A stretch of DNA of 64,000 nucleotides from Anomaloglossus baeobatrachus (taxonomy: Eukaryota; Chordata; Amphibia; Anura; Aromobatidae). The stretch lies in the NCBI RefSeq assembly GCF_048569485.1, contig NC_134357.1:111212744-111276743 (forward strand). The letters are read 5' to 3'. The translations under genes and the position numbers were made by a program. Below the pieces are notes generated by a model that ran no database searches, was not told the DNA's origin, and saw only the letters and a program-made list of their open reading frames with translations. Each line of letters opens with the position of its first letter. The stretch's first letter is position 1. Shown here piece after piece: positions 10,468-20,685 of the stretch.

Positions 10468-10946
10468 CTTTGTGCGCAAGGAGGTCAGACACGCACGCAT
10501 AGCTCCATTGTTTTTAGTCAGCAGCAGCTGCTGACTATGTCGGATGGAAGAAAAGAGGGTCTATACAGACTCCCAGCATGCTCCCTTCTCACCCCACTTA
10601 TGTCGGAGGTGTTTGTAAGGTTGAGGTACCCATTGCGGGTACGGCGGCAGGAGCCCACATGCTGATTCCTTCCCCATCCCTTTTTACAGGGCTCTGGGTG
10701 AAGTGGGATTTACCGGTCTCCAGGCACTGAGACCGGGCTCCATCTACAGCCCCTGGAGAAGATGCTGGATGGAGCGGAGTACATCAGGGACATGGCCCTG
10801 CTTCCTTAAGGTACTCTGTGTCCCCGTGCATTTGGCGCTCACACCGCAGCATGCTGGGTGTTGTAGTGCGCCGGGGGACATCAGCGCTGCGGCGCCTGTG
10901 CCATGGCCTCATTCAGCTTAGCTGAAGCAGGCACACTTATGGGAAT

Positions 10947-11325
10947 CGGCCGCGCCGGCCGCTGGGACTGCGGCACGGCTGGCACTTGTAGTGCGCCGGG
11001 GACTTCAGCGCGGCCTGCGCTTTTACGGCGGCCGCGCTGATAACTACAGTCCCCGGCTTTTGCGGCCTGCTTCCGTTCGTTCCCGCCCCCAGACCTGCCA
11101 GTCAGGAGAGGGGCGGGACGCTGCCCACGTCTAGGACTCGGTCGCGCCGGCCGCTGGAACAGCGGCGCGGCTGGCACTTGTAGTGCGCCGGGGACTTCAG
11201 CGCGGCCCGCGCTTTTACGGCGGCCGCGCTGATAACTCGAGTCCCCGGCTTTTACGGCCTGCTTTCGTTCGTTCCCGCCCCCAGACCTGCCAGTCAGGAG
11301 AGGGGCGGGACGCGGGCCAGTGCAT
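10947..11325. repeat. Two ~192-bp GC-rich tandem repeats in the DIRS A leader
   Basis: CGGYCGCGCCGGCCGCTGG begins at 10947 and again at 11139; each copy runs through a TTTTACGGCGGCCGCGCTGA block to AGAGGGGCGGGACGC. Element B has a single related copy near 28980-29155. CpG-rich leader repeats may act as promoter units, which is inference. Confidence 0.85.
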
Positions 11326-11655
11326 CAGCGCTGAGGGCTGGAGTCGTTTTTACATACTCCAGCCCTCACAGTCAGCACAGAGGGGACACTGTTCCCGCAC
11401 TTTTGTTTGGGAACTCCCACGGACCGCCCCTCTCCACATTAGCCGGCAGCCATTCTTGCTGACACGCTGAGCTGCAGAGGGGAGCCGGGGAGACCCAGAC
11501 AAGGCATTCTGCAGCCTCTTACCCGCTGTTCAGCGGGCGGTAAGCAGCCCTCAGGGCTCACCCCCTCTTGTGCTCGTAGTATTCTTAGTATTTTGTTGCT
11601 ACAAATACTTGGTATTACATAGCGCTGGTCGCCCTTTGGCTATAGACTCTCTCAC

Positions 11656-13155
11656 ATGCAGAGAGCCAGCAGCATGTCGCCCGTAAAACGCAAGGGTGCC
11701 AAGGCACAGACATTGTATGCTTCCTGCACCGCATGTGGGACTTTTCTACCGGCAGGCTCCACGGACCCCCATTGTGTGCAGTGCTCGGCCCCTGCGGCGC
11801 TTGCACAGTCGGGACCTCTGCTGGACGTGTCCCAGGGTGTACCACCTGTGAATTCTGTCCAGGTGACAGGAACTGAGTTTGCAGCTTTTGCTGACAGAAT
11901 GTCTCTCACTATGTCACAAATTCTTGACACATTGCGAGCTAGGCCTGTACTTCAGACCACGGACACTGTGCATGTATTGCCCCCTGGTCCCCCTCAGCTC
12001 CTAGCTCCGGGACGGGCATCTACACCTCAGGGTGAAGACTCTGACTCGGACGATGGCCCCGGGCAGCCTAAGCGGGCTCGTTATGACGGGCCTTCACATT
12101 CATCTCAATGGTCTGGATCCCAGCGGGATGAATCTATGGGTGATGAGGCGGACGTAACTGATCAGGATTCTGATCCTGGGACCGCTCTCAATCTAGATAC
12201 ACCAGATGGTGACGCCATAGTTAATGATCTTATATTTAACATCAATAAGATGTTGAATATTTCCCCACCAGCTCCTCCTGTAGAGGAGTCAGCTTCGCAG
12301 CACGAGAGAATCCATTTCAGATACCCTAAGCGTACATTAAGCACTTTTCTGGACCACGCTGACTTCAGAGACGCAATCCAGAAACCCCACGCTTATCCTG
12401 AAAGGCGTTTTCCTAAACGACTTAAAGATACACGCTACCCTTTTCCCTCTGAAGTGGTCAAGGGTTGGACCCAGTGTCCAAAAGTGGATCCTCCAATTTC
12501 CAGGCTGGCAGCTAGATCCTTGGTTGCTGTTGAAGATGGAGCGGCACTTAAAGATGCCACTGACAGGCAGATGGAGCTCTGGCTGAAATCCATATATGAA
12601 GCGATTGGAGCGTCATTAGCGCCTTCTTTTGCGGCCGTATGGGCACTCCAAGCTATCACGGCCGGGCTTGCGCGAGTCGACTCAGTCACACGTGCATTTG
12701 CCCCGCAGGTAGCACCATTGACCTCGCAAATGGCGGCATTCGCGTCGTACGCGATTAATGCTGTTTTGGACGCTACAAGCCGCACGGCAGTGGCGTCAGC
12801 CAACTCAGTTGTTTTGCGTAGGGCTCTGTGGTTGAGACATTGGAAAGCAGATTCTCATTCCAAGAAGTGCTTAACCAATTTGCCTTTTTCTCGTGACCGA
12901 TTGTTTGGAGAGCGTTTGGATGAAATCATCAAACACTCCAAGGGTAAGGACTCTTCCTTGCCACAACACAGACAAAACAAGCCCCAACAGAGGAGGGGTC
13001 AGTCTGGTTATCGGTCCTTTCGAGGACAGGGCAGGTCCCAATTCGCCTCGTCAAAAAAGACTCAAAAGGACCAGAGACGTTCAAATTCTTGGAGGTCTCA
13101 GTCACGCCCAAAAAGACCAGCCGGAGGAACCGTTGCCAAAACGACGTCCTCCTGA
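11656..13155 (+). CDS. DIRS A ORF1, Gag-like protein
   Basis: A 499-residue open frame. The Met at 11674 (MSPVKRKG) aligns with the start in element B (MAPTKGRG), so the first six residues may not be used. The N-terminus has a conserved C-x2-C ... H-C-x2-C cluster (SCTAC ... PHCVQC, residues about 23-44), a probable zinc-binding fold. An acidic, serine-rich linker follows, then a conserved core (KVDPPISRLAARSLVAVEDG, then ALWLRHWKAD) and a basic C-terminus rich in Gln, Arg and Ser. DIRS ORF1 is taken to play the Gag role; no capsid fold is recognisable by eye. Confidence 0.85.
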   Translation: MQRASSMSPVKRKGAKAQTLYASCTACGTFLPAGSTDPHCVQCSAPAALAQSGPLLDVSQGVPPVNSVQVTGTEFAAFADRMSLTMSQILDTLRARPVLQTTDTVHVLPPGPPQLLAPGRASTPQGEDSDSDDGPGQPKRARYDGPSHSSQWSGSQRDESMGDEADVTDQDSDPGTALNLDTPDGDAIVNDLIFNINKMLNISPPAPPVEESASQHERIHFRYPKRTLSTFLDHADFRDAIQKPHAYPERRFPKRLKDTRYPFPSEVVKGWTQCPKVDPPISRLAARSLVAVEDGAALKDATDRQMELWLKSIYEAIGASLAPSFAAVWALQAITAGLARVDSVTRAFAPQVAPLTSQMAAFASYAINAVLDATSRTAVASANSVVLRRALWLRHWKADSHSKKCLTNLPFSRDRLFGERLDEIIKHSKGKDSSLPQHRQNKPQQRRGQSGYRSFRGQGRSQFASSKKTQKDQRRSNSWRSQSRPKRPAGGTVAKTTSS

Positions 13156-15052
13156 CTTGCGGTCTCCGATGCCCACACCCGCGGTCGGTGGGAGGCTGTC
13201 CCACTTTGGCGACATTTGGCTAGCAAGCGTCAAGGACCGTTGGGTGAGAGATATTCTATCTCACGGGTACAGGATAGAGTTCAGTTCTCGTCCGCCAACT
13301 CGTTTCTTCCGAACTTCTCCACCACCAGACCGAGCCGATGCTCTGTTGCAGGCGGTGGCCGCTCTAAAGGCGGAAGGAGTGGTGACCTCCGTCCCTCTTC
13401 AGGAACAGGGTCACGGTTTTTACTCCAATCTGTTTGTGGTCCCAAAAAAGGACGGATCGTATCGTCCCGTCCTGGATCTGAAGTTGCTCAACAGACACGT
13501 AAAAGTCAGGAGGTTCCGGATGGAATCCCTACGCTCCGTCATAGCCTCAATGTCTCAGGGAGATTTTCTAGCATCAATAGACATCAAAGATGCGTATCTC
13601 CACGTGCCGATTGCACCAGAGCATCAGCGTTTCCTACGTTTCGTCATACACGACGAGCACCTACAGTTCGTAGCGTTACCCTTCGGTCTGGCAACAGCCC
13701 CCCGGGTCTTCACCAAAGTCATGGCAGCAGTAGTAGCTGTTCTGCACTCGCAGGGTCACTCGGTCATCCCGTATCTAGACGACCTGCTTATAAAGGCATC
13801 CTCTCAAGAAGCATGCCAACACAGTCTGAAGGTGGCGCTAGACACCCTCCAGACTTTCGGGTGGATTATCAACTTTCCAAAGTCTCATCTAACCCCGACC
13901 CAATCTCTGACTTATCTTGGCATGGAGTTTCATACTCTATCAGCGATAGTGAGGCTTCCACTGGACAAGCAGTGCTCGCTACGGACTGGAGTGCAATCTC
14001 TCCTTCAGAGCCAGTCGCACTCACTGAGGCGCCTCATGCATTTCCTAGGAAAGATGGTAGCAGCAATGGAGGCAGTCCCGTTCGCGCAGTTTCATCTGCG
14101 CCCTCTCCAATGGGACATTCTGCGCCAATGGGATGGGAAATCGACGTCCCTCGACAGGACTGTCTCCCTCTCTCAGACTGCCAAGGACTCTCTACGTTGG
14201 TGGCTTCTCCCCAACTCATTGTCACAGGGAAAGTCGTTCCTTCCCCCGTCCTGGGCAGTGGTCACGACAGATGCGAGCCTATCAGGGTGGGGAGCGGTGT
14301 TTCTCCACCACAGGGCTCAGGGGACGTGGACTCAGGAAGAGTCCACCTTGCAGATCAATGTTCTGGAAATCAGAGCAATCTATCTTGCCCTGCGAGCCTT
14401 CCAACAATGGCTGGAAGGCAAGCAGATTCGGATTCAGTCGGACAATTCCACGGCGGTGGCGTACATCAACCACCAAGGGGGAACACGCAGTCGCCAAGCT
14501 TTTCAAGAAGTCCAGCGGATTTTGACGTGGGTGGAAAGCAGAGCGTCCACCATATCTGCAGTTCACATCCCAGGCGTGGAAAACTGGGAAGCGGACTTTC
14601 TCAGTCGCCAGGGCATGGACGCAGGAGAATGGTCCCTTCACCCGGACGTGTTTCAACAGATCTGTTACCGCTGGGGGTCGCCGGACGTCGATCTGATGGC
14701 GTCACGGCACAACAACAAGGTCCCAGTTTTCATGGCACGGTCTCACGATCACCGAGCGCTGGCGGCAGACGCCTTGGTTCAGGATTGGTCGCAGTTCCGA
14801 CTCCCCTATGTGTTCCCACCTCTAGCTTTGTTACCCAGAGTTCTCCGGAAAATCAAGTCCGACTGCCAGCGAGCCATACTCGTCGCTCCAAATTGGCCAA
14901 GAAGGTCGTGGTACCCGGATCTGTGGCATCTCACGGTAGGCCAACCGTGGGCACTACCAGACCGTCCAGATCTGCTGTCTCAAGGGCCGTTTTTCCATCT
15001 GAATTCTGCGGCCCTGAACCTGACTGTGTGGCCATTGAGTCCTGGATCCTAG
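12893..15052 (+). CDS. DIRS A reverse transcriptase / RNase H
   Basis: A 719-codon frame overlapping the end of ORF1. Reverse transcriptase motifs are visible: FVVPKKDGSYRPVLDL, then SIDIKDAYLHVPI, then the YLDDLL active-site box near residue 293. RNase H motifs follow: TTDASLSGWGAVF near residue 458 and QSDNSTAVAYINHQGG near residue 513. The frame looks whole. The start shown is the first Met of the open frame; the true start may be later or depend on a mechanism of the family. Confidence 0.9.
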   Translation: MTDCLESVWMKSSNTPRVRTLPCHNTDKTSPNRGGVSLVIGPFEDRAGPNSPRQKRLKRTRDVQILGGLSHAQKDQPEEPLPKRRPPDLRSPMPTPAVGGRLSHFGDIWLASVKDRWVRDILSHGYRIEFSSRPPTRFFRTSPPPDRADALLQAVAALKAEGVVTSVPLQEQGHGFYSNLFVVPKKDGSYRPVLDLKLLNRHVKVRRFRMESLRSVIASMSQGDFLASIDIKDAYLHVPIAPEHQRFLRFVIHDEHLQFVALPFGLATAPRVFTKVMAAVVAVLHSQGHSVIPYLDDLLIKASSQEACQHSLKVALDTLQTFGWIINFPKSHLTPTQSLTYLGMEFHTLSAIVRLPLDKQCSLRTGVQSLLQSQSHSLRRLMHFLGKMVAAMEAVPFAQFHLRPLQWDILRQWDGKSTSLDRTVSLSQTAKDSLRWWLLPNSLSQGKSFLPPSWAVVTTDASLSGWGAVFLHHRAQGTWTQEESTLQINVLEIRAIYLALRAFQQWLEGKQIRIQSDNSTAVAYINHQGGTRSRQAFQEVQRILTWVESRASTISAVHIPGVENWEADFLSRQGMDAGEWSLHPDVFQQICYRWGSPDVDLMASRHNNKVPVFMARSHDHRALAADALVQDWSQFRLPYVFPPLALLPRVLRKIKSDCQRAILVAPNWPRRSWYPDLWHLTVGQPWALPDRPDLLSQGPFFHLNSAALNLTVWPLSPGS

Positions 15053-16071
15053 CGGCCTCAGGTTTGTCTCAGGGAGTTGTTGCCACAATGAGACAGGCTA
15101 GAAAACCATCCTCAGCTAAGATCTATCACAGGACGTGGAAGATATTCTTAGCGTGGTGCTTGGCTCAAGGGTTTTCTCCCTGGCCATTTGCATTGCCAAT
15201 TTTTCTTTCCTTCCTGCAGTCTGGGTTGGAAAAAGGTTTGTCCCTTAGCTCGCTTAAGGGTCAAGTCTCCGCGTTATCCGTATTCTTTCAGAAGCGCTTG
15301 GCACAGCTTTCTAAAGTACGCACGTTTCTCCAAGGAGTTTGTCATATCGTTCCTCCTTACAGACGGCCATTGGAACCCTGGGATCTGAACAAGGTTCTCC
15401 TTGCTCTTCAAAAGCCGCCTTTCGAGCCCTTGAAAGAGGTTCCCCTTTCTCGGCTTTCACAAAAGGTAGTTTTTCTTGTAGCGGTCACATCTCTTCGAAG
15501 AGTGTCCGAGCTGGCGGCGTTATCTTGCAAATCTCCCTTCCTGGTGTTTCACCAAGACAAGGTAGTACTGCGTCCAATTCCAGAGTTTTCTCCCAAGGTG
15601 GTTTCTTCCTTTCATCTCAATCAGGATATCACTTTGCCATCTTTGTGTCCGCATCCAGTTCACCAATTTGAAAAGGGTTTACATCTGTTGGACCTGGTGA
15701 GAGCACTCAGGATTTACATTTCTCGCACGGCGCCTCTACGCCGTTCGGATGCGCTCTTTGTCCTAGTCGCTGGTCAGCATAAGGGATCGCAAGCTTCCAA
15801 ATCCACCCTGGCGCGGTGGATCAAGGAACCAATTCTTCACGCATACCGTTCTGCTGGGCTTCAGATTCCATCTGGACTGAAGGCCCATTCTACCAGAGCC
15901 GTTGGTGCGTCCTGGGCGTTGAGGCATCAGGCTACGGCTCAGCAAGTGTGCCAGGCGGCTACCTGGTCGAGTCTGCACACATTTACCAAACACTATCAAG
16001 TGCATACCTACGCTTCGGCAGACGCCAGCCTAGGTAGACGGGTCCTTCAGGCGGCGGTGGCCCACCTGTAG
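13216..16071 (+). CDS. DIRS A tyrosine recombinase frame
   Basis: A 951-codon open frame. The recombinase proper is the last ~310 residues, with the expected Arg (TSLRRVSELAA), H-x-x-R (AHSTRAVGASW), Trp (AATWSSLHTF) and Tyr (KHYQVH) signature of phage-integrase-type enzymes. DIRS elements use such a recombinase instead of a DDE integrase. The first ~600 codons overlap the reverse transcriptase frame in another phase and are rich in Ser, Arg, Gly and Pro; whether they are translated is unknown. It ends just before the internal complementary region. Confidence 0.88.
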   Translation: MASKRQGPLGERYSISRVQDRVQFSSANSFLPNFSTTRPSRCSVAGGGRSKGGRSGDLRPSSGTGSRFLLQSVCGPKKGRIVSSRPGSEVAQQTRKSQEVPDGIPTLRHSLNVSGRFSSINRHQRCVSPRADCTRASAFPTFRHTRRAPTVRSVTLRSGNSPPGLHQSHGSSSSCSALAGSLGHPVSRRPAYKGILSRSMPTQSEGGARHPPDFRVDYQLSKVSSNPDPISDLSWHGVSYSISDSEASTGQAVLATDWSAISPSEPVALTEAPHAFPRKDGSSNGGSPVRAVSSAPSPMGHSAPMGWEIDVPRQDCLPLSDCQGLSTLVASPQLIVTGKVVPSPVLGSGHDRCEPIRVGSGVSPPQGSGDVDSGRVHLADQCSGNQSNLSCPASLPTMAGRQADSDSVGQFHGGGVHQPPRGNTQSPSFSRSPADFDVGGKQSVHHICSSHPRRGKLGSGLSQSPGHGRRRMVPSPGRVSTDLLPLGVAGRRSDGVTAQQQGPSFHGTVSRSPSAGGRRLGSGLVAVPTPLCVPTSSFVTQSSPENQVRLPASHTRRSKLAKKVVVPGSVASHGRPTVGTTRPSRSAVSRAVFPSEFCGPEPDCVAIESWILAASGLSQGVVATMRQARKPSSAKIYHRTWKIFLAWCLAQGFSPWPFALPIFLSFLQSGLEKGLSLSSLKGQVSALSVFFQKRLAQLSKVRTFLQGVCHIVPPYRRPLEPWDLNKVLLALQKPPFEPLKEVPLSRLSQKVVFLVAVTSLRRVSELAALSCKSPFLVFHQDKVVLRPIPEFSPKVVSSFHLNQDITLPSLCPHPVHQFEKGLHLLDLVRALRIYISRTAPLRRSDALFVLVAGQHKGSQASKSTLARWIKEPILHAYRSAGLQIPSGLKAHSTRAVGASWALRHQATAQQVCQAATWSSLHTFTKHYQVHTYASADASLGRRVLQAAVAHL

Positions 16072-16140
16072 GAAGAGGCTGTATGACAGCCCGTTCATGT
16101 GGTATCTTTTTACCCACCCAGGGACTGCTTTTGGACGTCC

Positions 16141-16240
16141 CACTGTCTGGGTCTCCCAATTAGGAGCGAAAAAGAAGAAGGGAATTTTGTTTACTTACCG
16201 TAAATTCCTTTTCTTCTAGCTCCAATTGGGAGACCCAGCA
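16141..16240. repeat. DIRS A internal complementary region
   Basis: It reads as the reverse complement of the element's left start (CCCAATTAGGAGCGAAAAAG) followed by the reverse complement of its right end (GGGAATTTTGTTTACTTACC). This is the DIRS hallmark, thought to template joining of the ends into a circle. Confidence 0.9.
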
Positions 16241-16377
16241 CCCGCCCTATCTGTTTTTAGGGTTTCGTTTTTTCGGGTGCACATGTTGTTCACGTTGTTT
16301 CTTAAGTTCTCCGATCTAGTTATCGGATTGAATTTGATTTTGAAACTGTTATTGGCTTTCCTCCTTCTTGCTTTGGT

Positions 16378-16560
16378 ACTAAAACTGAGGAATCCGTACT
16401 CCTACGGGAGGGTGTATAGCCAGAAGGGGAGGGGCCTTACACTTTTAAGTGTAGTTCTTTGTGCGGCCTCCAGAGGCAGTAGCTATACACCCACTGTCTG
16501 GGTCTCCCAATTGGAGCTAGAAGAAAAGGAATTTACGGTAAGTAAACAAAATTCCCTTCT
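16378..16560 (+). repeat. DIRS A right inverted terminal repeat
   Basis: Reverse complement of the left terminal repeat plus a 3' extension GAAGAAAAGGAATTTACG then GTAAGTAAAC. The extension contains a strong 5' splice-site match on the + strand at 16538. Confidence 0.9.
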
Positions 16561-17650
16561 TTCACGGCTCAACGCTATAAACTTCTGTGAAGCCCCCAGG
16601 TGTTCAAAGTGCACATCAAACATCTAGAAAAATTATTTGAGGGCTCTAGTTTCCAAAATGGTGTCACTTGTGGGGGAGCTCCACTGTTTAGGCACCATAG
16701 GGGGTCTCCAAACGTGACATGGCGTCCGCTAATGATTCCAACCAATTTTGCTGTCAAATGGCGCTCCTTCTCTTCTGAGCCCCGCCATGCGCCCAAACAA
16801 TTACTTTCCACCACATATGAGGTATCTGCGTACTCAGGAGAAAATGCACAATACATTTTATGGTGCATTTTTTCCTGATAGCCTTGTGAAAAAAAAAGCT
16901 ACCTAGTTGAAGCAACCGTTTTGTGGTAAAAAAAAATTTTTTTCTTTTCACGGCTCAACGCTATAAACTTATGTGAAGCCCCCAGGGGTTCAAAGTGCTC
17001 ACCAAACATCTAGAAAAATTATTTGAGGCCTCTAGTTTCCAAAATGGGGTCACTTGTGGGGGAGCTCCATTGTTTAGGCACCTCAGGGGGTCTTCAAACC
17101 CGACATGGCGTCCGCTAACAGGTGCAGCTAATTTTGCACTCAAAAATTCAAATGGCGCTCCTTGCCTTCCGAGCACTGCTGTGTGTCCAAACATTTGATT
17201 TCCACCACATATCAGGTATCTGCGTACTCAGGAGAAAATGCACAATACATTTTATGGTGCATTTTTTCCTGTTACCCTTGTGAAAAAAAAAGCTACCTAG
17301 TTGAAGCAACCGTTTTGTGGTAAAAAAAAATTTTTTTCTTTTCACGGCTCAACGCTATAAACTTATGTGAAGCCCCCAGGGGTTCAAAGTGCTCACCAAA
17401 CATCTAGAAAAATTATTTGAGGCCTCTAGTTTCCAAAATGGGGTCACTTGTGGGGGAGCTCCATTGGTTAGGCACCTCAGGGGGTCTTCAAACCCGACAT
17501 GGCGTCTGCTAATGAGTGCAGCTAATTTTGCGTTCAAAAATTCAAATGGCGCTCCTTCCCTTCCGAGCTCTGCCGTGCGCCCAAACAATTGATTTTTACC
17601 ACATATGGGGTATCAGCGTACTCAGGAGAACATGCACAATAAATTGTATT
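16561..17650. repeat. ~390-bp tandem units, copies 2 to 4
   Basis: Copies start near 16565, 16951 and 17345. Copies 1 and 2 share variants (ACTTCTGTGAAG) while copies 3 and 4 share others (ACTTATGTGAAG), which suggests pairwise amplification. The short frames in each unit are repeats of one another, not genes. Confidence 0.9.
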
Positions 17651-18342
17651 GTGTACTTTCTCTTTTCTCCCTTGTAAAAATGAAAATTTTATGGCTAAAG
17701 TAACATTTTTGTGTTAAAAAGTAAAATTTTCATTTTTTCCTTCCACATTGCTTTGGTTCCTGTGAAGCACCTAAAGGGTTAATAAACTTATTGGATGTGG
17801 TTTTGAGCAGTGTGAGGGGTGTAGTTTTTAGAATGGGGTCACTTTTGGGTATTTTCTGTCACCTAGGCCTCTCAAAGTCACCTCAAATGTAATGTGGTCC
17901 CTAAAAAAATTATTTTGTAAATTTTGTTGGAAAAATGAGAATTTGCTGATGACCTTTGACCCCTTCTAACTTCCTAACGGAAAAAAAATTTGTTTCGAAA
18001 ATTGCGCTGATGTAAAGTACACAAGTGGGAAATGTTATTTAGTAACTATTTTGTGTGACATATCTCACAGATTTATGGGCATAAATTTTCAAAGTTTGAA
18101 AATTGCGAAATTTTCAAAATTTTCGCCAAATTTCCTAAATTTTCACAAATAAACGCAAAAAATATCTGCCTAAATTTACCACTGACATGAAGTACAATAT
18201 GTCACGAAAAAACAATCTCAGAATCGCCAGGATCCGTTGAAGCGTTCCAGAGTTATAACCTGTCAAAGTGACACTGGTCAGAATTGCAAAAAATGGCCCG
18301 GTCATTAGGGTGTTTTAGTGGCCGGGGGTGAAGGGGTTAAGG

Positions 18343-19129
18343 CAGGGGTGCACAATTATGGTCCTCTTGGCCCACTAATAGGGCATGTTTTCAGGATTTC
18401 CTCAGTATTGCAAAGATACTTCTGCAGGTAATCTAATTATCACATGTGCAATACTTAAAGGGAACCTGTCACCAGTTTTGGTGACTATAAGCTGCGGCCA
18501 CCACCACTGGGCTCTTATATACGGCATTCTAACATGCTGTATATAAGAGCCCAGGCCACTGTGTAGAACGTAAAAGTCATTTTAGAACACTCCCCTAAAC
18601 AGTTGCTGCGATGGAGTTAGGTCAGATGGGCATCTTCATTCTCCGCTGCTGGCGCCTCCCTCTTTCGGCCATCTTTGTCGTCCTTCTTCTGAAGTCTGGG
18701 TGCATGACGAGTCCCACGTCATCCACACTTGCCGGCATTGAGGTCCTGCGCAGACGCACTTTGATCTGCCCTGAGCAGGGCAGATCAAAGTATTGTAGAG
18801 CGCCTGCGCGGGACCGGCGAGTGTGTATGACGTAGGACGCGGCATGCACACAGGCTTCTGAAGATGGCCAAAAGAGAACAGAGACACCCATATGGCCCAA
18901 CTTCACGGCAGCAACCGTTTTAGGTAAATATTATAAAGTTCTTATTATATACATTCTACACAGCGGCCTGGGCTCTTGTACACAGCATCTTAGAATGCTG
19001 TATATAAGAGCCCAGTGGTGGTGGCCGCAGCTTATAGGCCCCAAATGTGCCGACAGGTTCCCTTTAAGAAACCCTGAAGACATGCACTGTTTGTGGGCCT
19101 TGAGGGCTAGAGTTTGGCACAGCTGCCCT
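18343..19129. mobile_element. hAT-like MITE, split by a T2-like MITE
   Basis: The left CAGGGGTGCACAATTATGG and the inverted right end AGGGCAGCTGTGCCAAACTC are partly matching, and the sub-terminal GGGCATGTTTTCAGGATTTC has an inverted partner at 19068-19096. CAGGGG termini suggest hAT. It directly abuts the right TTAA of the large element, so part of its left target duplication is hard to define. Confidence 0.5.
18459..19063. mobile_element. T2/Kolobok-like palindromic MITE, copy 1
   Basis: Flanked by TTAA at 18455-18458 and 19064-19067, with AAGGGAACCTGTC termini in inverted orientation. TTAAAGGRR ends are the hallmark of the T2 family described in Xenopus. Arms of about 110 bp (GCTCTTATATACGGCATTCT and inverse) surround a GC-rich loop with CTTTGATCTGCCCTGAGCAG. 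Confidence 0.8.
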
Positions 19130-19849
19130 AAGGTGACTTTGAGGTGAATATTTACATTCACAGGACAGTCCTGTCCACTAGAGATGGTGCTAATCACTTT
19201 GCAGGACCCCATCCAGCAGCCACGTCAGTATTCTGTGGCCATTGGATGTTAACGCTGAGATCCGCTTCCTACCTTCTGTCATCCCAGTCCTCCAGCTTTC
19301 TCTTTGATTAACCAGTTTTGTGTGACAACATCGCTGCGGAGTGACACCCACATGGCTTCGCCAAGCCAGCTCCTCAAAATTACAGCTGCAGATGCTCTCA
19401 GGTAAAAGGTGGTTCTTGGGTCTCCTGTCCAGTGCCCACAGATTGACATCGCTGCCGGATAGGTTCCATTGTGCACGTGCTTTCATCTGCAGCTCGGTAC
19501 GATTGACCATATTGCAGACAGGTGAGCAAAGTTTGTTCTGTTTAAAACAAGCAATGTCTCATCTTCAAAAACTGATACAATATCACGCGTTGCTCTTTTT
19601 CCCCCCTCGTGAGCCATTGCTTGTGTGCAGGAGATTGACTTACCCTGGTCAGTGTGCTTTGCTGCTCATTGTGCTCACGGATGGTAAATATGTGCCAAAT
19701 GAAGCCTAAAGCTAGAACTAAACCTACAGTGTCTGTAGTAAGATTTTTTTTTCCACTATCCAGTCATTAAAACTGTGTAAGTTATTTTAATGCTGTTGAG
19801 TGCACTGAAATGCCAAAGCATGCAACTATGAATGTTAGAATATAGATAT
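19130..19849. other. Intronic sequence, nothing recognised
   Basis: No gene seen. The 122-residue frame at 19341 shows no family resemblance and has no splice context. Confidence 0.4.
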
Positions 19850-20685
19850 TATTATTATTATTATTTTATTTATTATTATAGCGCCATTTATTCCATAGCG
19901 CTTTACAGTGAAAGAGGGTATACATACAACAATCTTTAACAGTACAAAACAGACTGGCATAGGAGGAGAGAGGACCCTGCCCGCGAGGGCTCACAGTCTA
20001 CAGGGAATGGGTGATGGTACAATAGGTAAAGACAGAGCTGGTTGCGCAGTGGTGTACTGGACTGAGGGTTAATGTAGGTTGTAGGCTTGTTGGAAGAGGT
20101 GGGTTTTGAGGTTCCTCTTGAAGCTTTCCACGGTAGGGGAGAGTCTGATATGCTGAGGTAGAGCATTCCAGAGTATGGGGGGAGGCACGGGAGAAATCTT
20201 GTACGCGATTGTGGGAAGAGGAGATAAGAGAGGAGTAGAGAAGGAGATCTTGTGAGGATCTGAGGTTGCGTGCGGGTAGGTACCGGGAGACTAGGTCACA
20301 GGTGTAAGGAGGAGACTGGTTGTAGATGGCTTTGTATGTCATGGTTAATGTTTTGAACTAGAGTCGTTGGGTGATGGGAAGCCAGTGAAGGGATTGGCAG
20401 AGTGGCGAGGCTGGGGAATAGCGAGGGGAGAGGTGGATTAAGCGGGCCTCAGAGTTTAGGATAGATTGGAGCGGTGCGAGAGTGTTGGACGGGAGGCCAG
20501 AGAGCAGGAGGTTGCAGTAGTCGAGGCGGGAGATGATGAGGGCATGCACTAATGTTTTTGCTGATTCTTGGTTAAGGAAAGCACGGATCCGGGAGATATT
20601 TTTGAGTTGTAGTCTGCATGAGATGAAGAGGGCTTGGATGTGTGGCTTGAAGGATAGATATGGATTACTACTCAAGGGAATCTAG
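19850..20685 (-). mobile_element. L2-clade LINE, 3' end fragment (minus strand)
   Basis: On the minus strand, from 20675 downward, the frame encodes the end of an L2-type reverse transcriptase protein: KTLVHALIISRLDYCNLLLS, LHWLPITQRL, then after a frame shift MTYKAIYNQSPPYTCDLVSR. The 3' end is the tail AGCGCTATGGAATAAATGGC followed by (ATT)n at about 19850-19875. It is 5' truncated and carries several frame breaks, so it is dead. The better-preserved reading helps identify the + strand copy at 440-1062. Confidence 0.85.

Larger units (their letters stand above)
10321..16560 (+). mobile_element. DIRS retroelement A, apparently whole
   Basis: A tyrosine-recombinase retroelement of the DIRS group, about 6.2 kb. 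In order it has a left inverted terminal repeat (10321-10467), a GC-rich leader, a Gag-like frame, a reverse transcriptase/RNase H frame, a tyrosine recombinase frame, an internal complementary region (16141-16240) and a right inverted terminal repeat (16378-16560). The two terminal repeats read as identical over about 125 bp, so the insertion is young. No target duplication is expected or seen. It looks whole at the level of reading frames. It lies sense to TBC1D12, inside the TTAA element. Confidence 0.93.
8119..18336. mobile_element. TTAA-flanked (piggyBac-like) non-autonomous element, interrupted by DIRS A
   Basis: The left end CCCCTTCACGACCGCGGGC follows TTAA at 8115-8118. The right end, read inverted, is CCCCTTCACCCCCGGCCAC beside TTAA at 18337-18340. 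TTAA plus a CCC start is the piggyBac pattern, although other TTAA users cannot be excluded. Without the DIRS insertion it would be about 4 kb. The interior has a C-rich zone (8760-8990), five ~117-bp repeats (9165-9740) and four ~390-bp repeats (9938-10320 and 16561-17650), then AT-rich sequence to the right end. I see no transposase. Confidence 0.65.
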
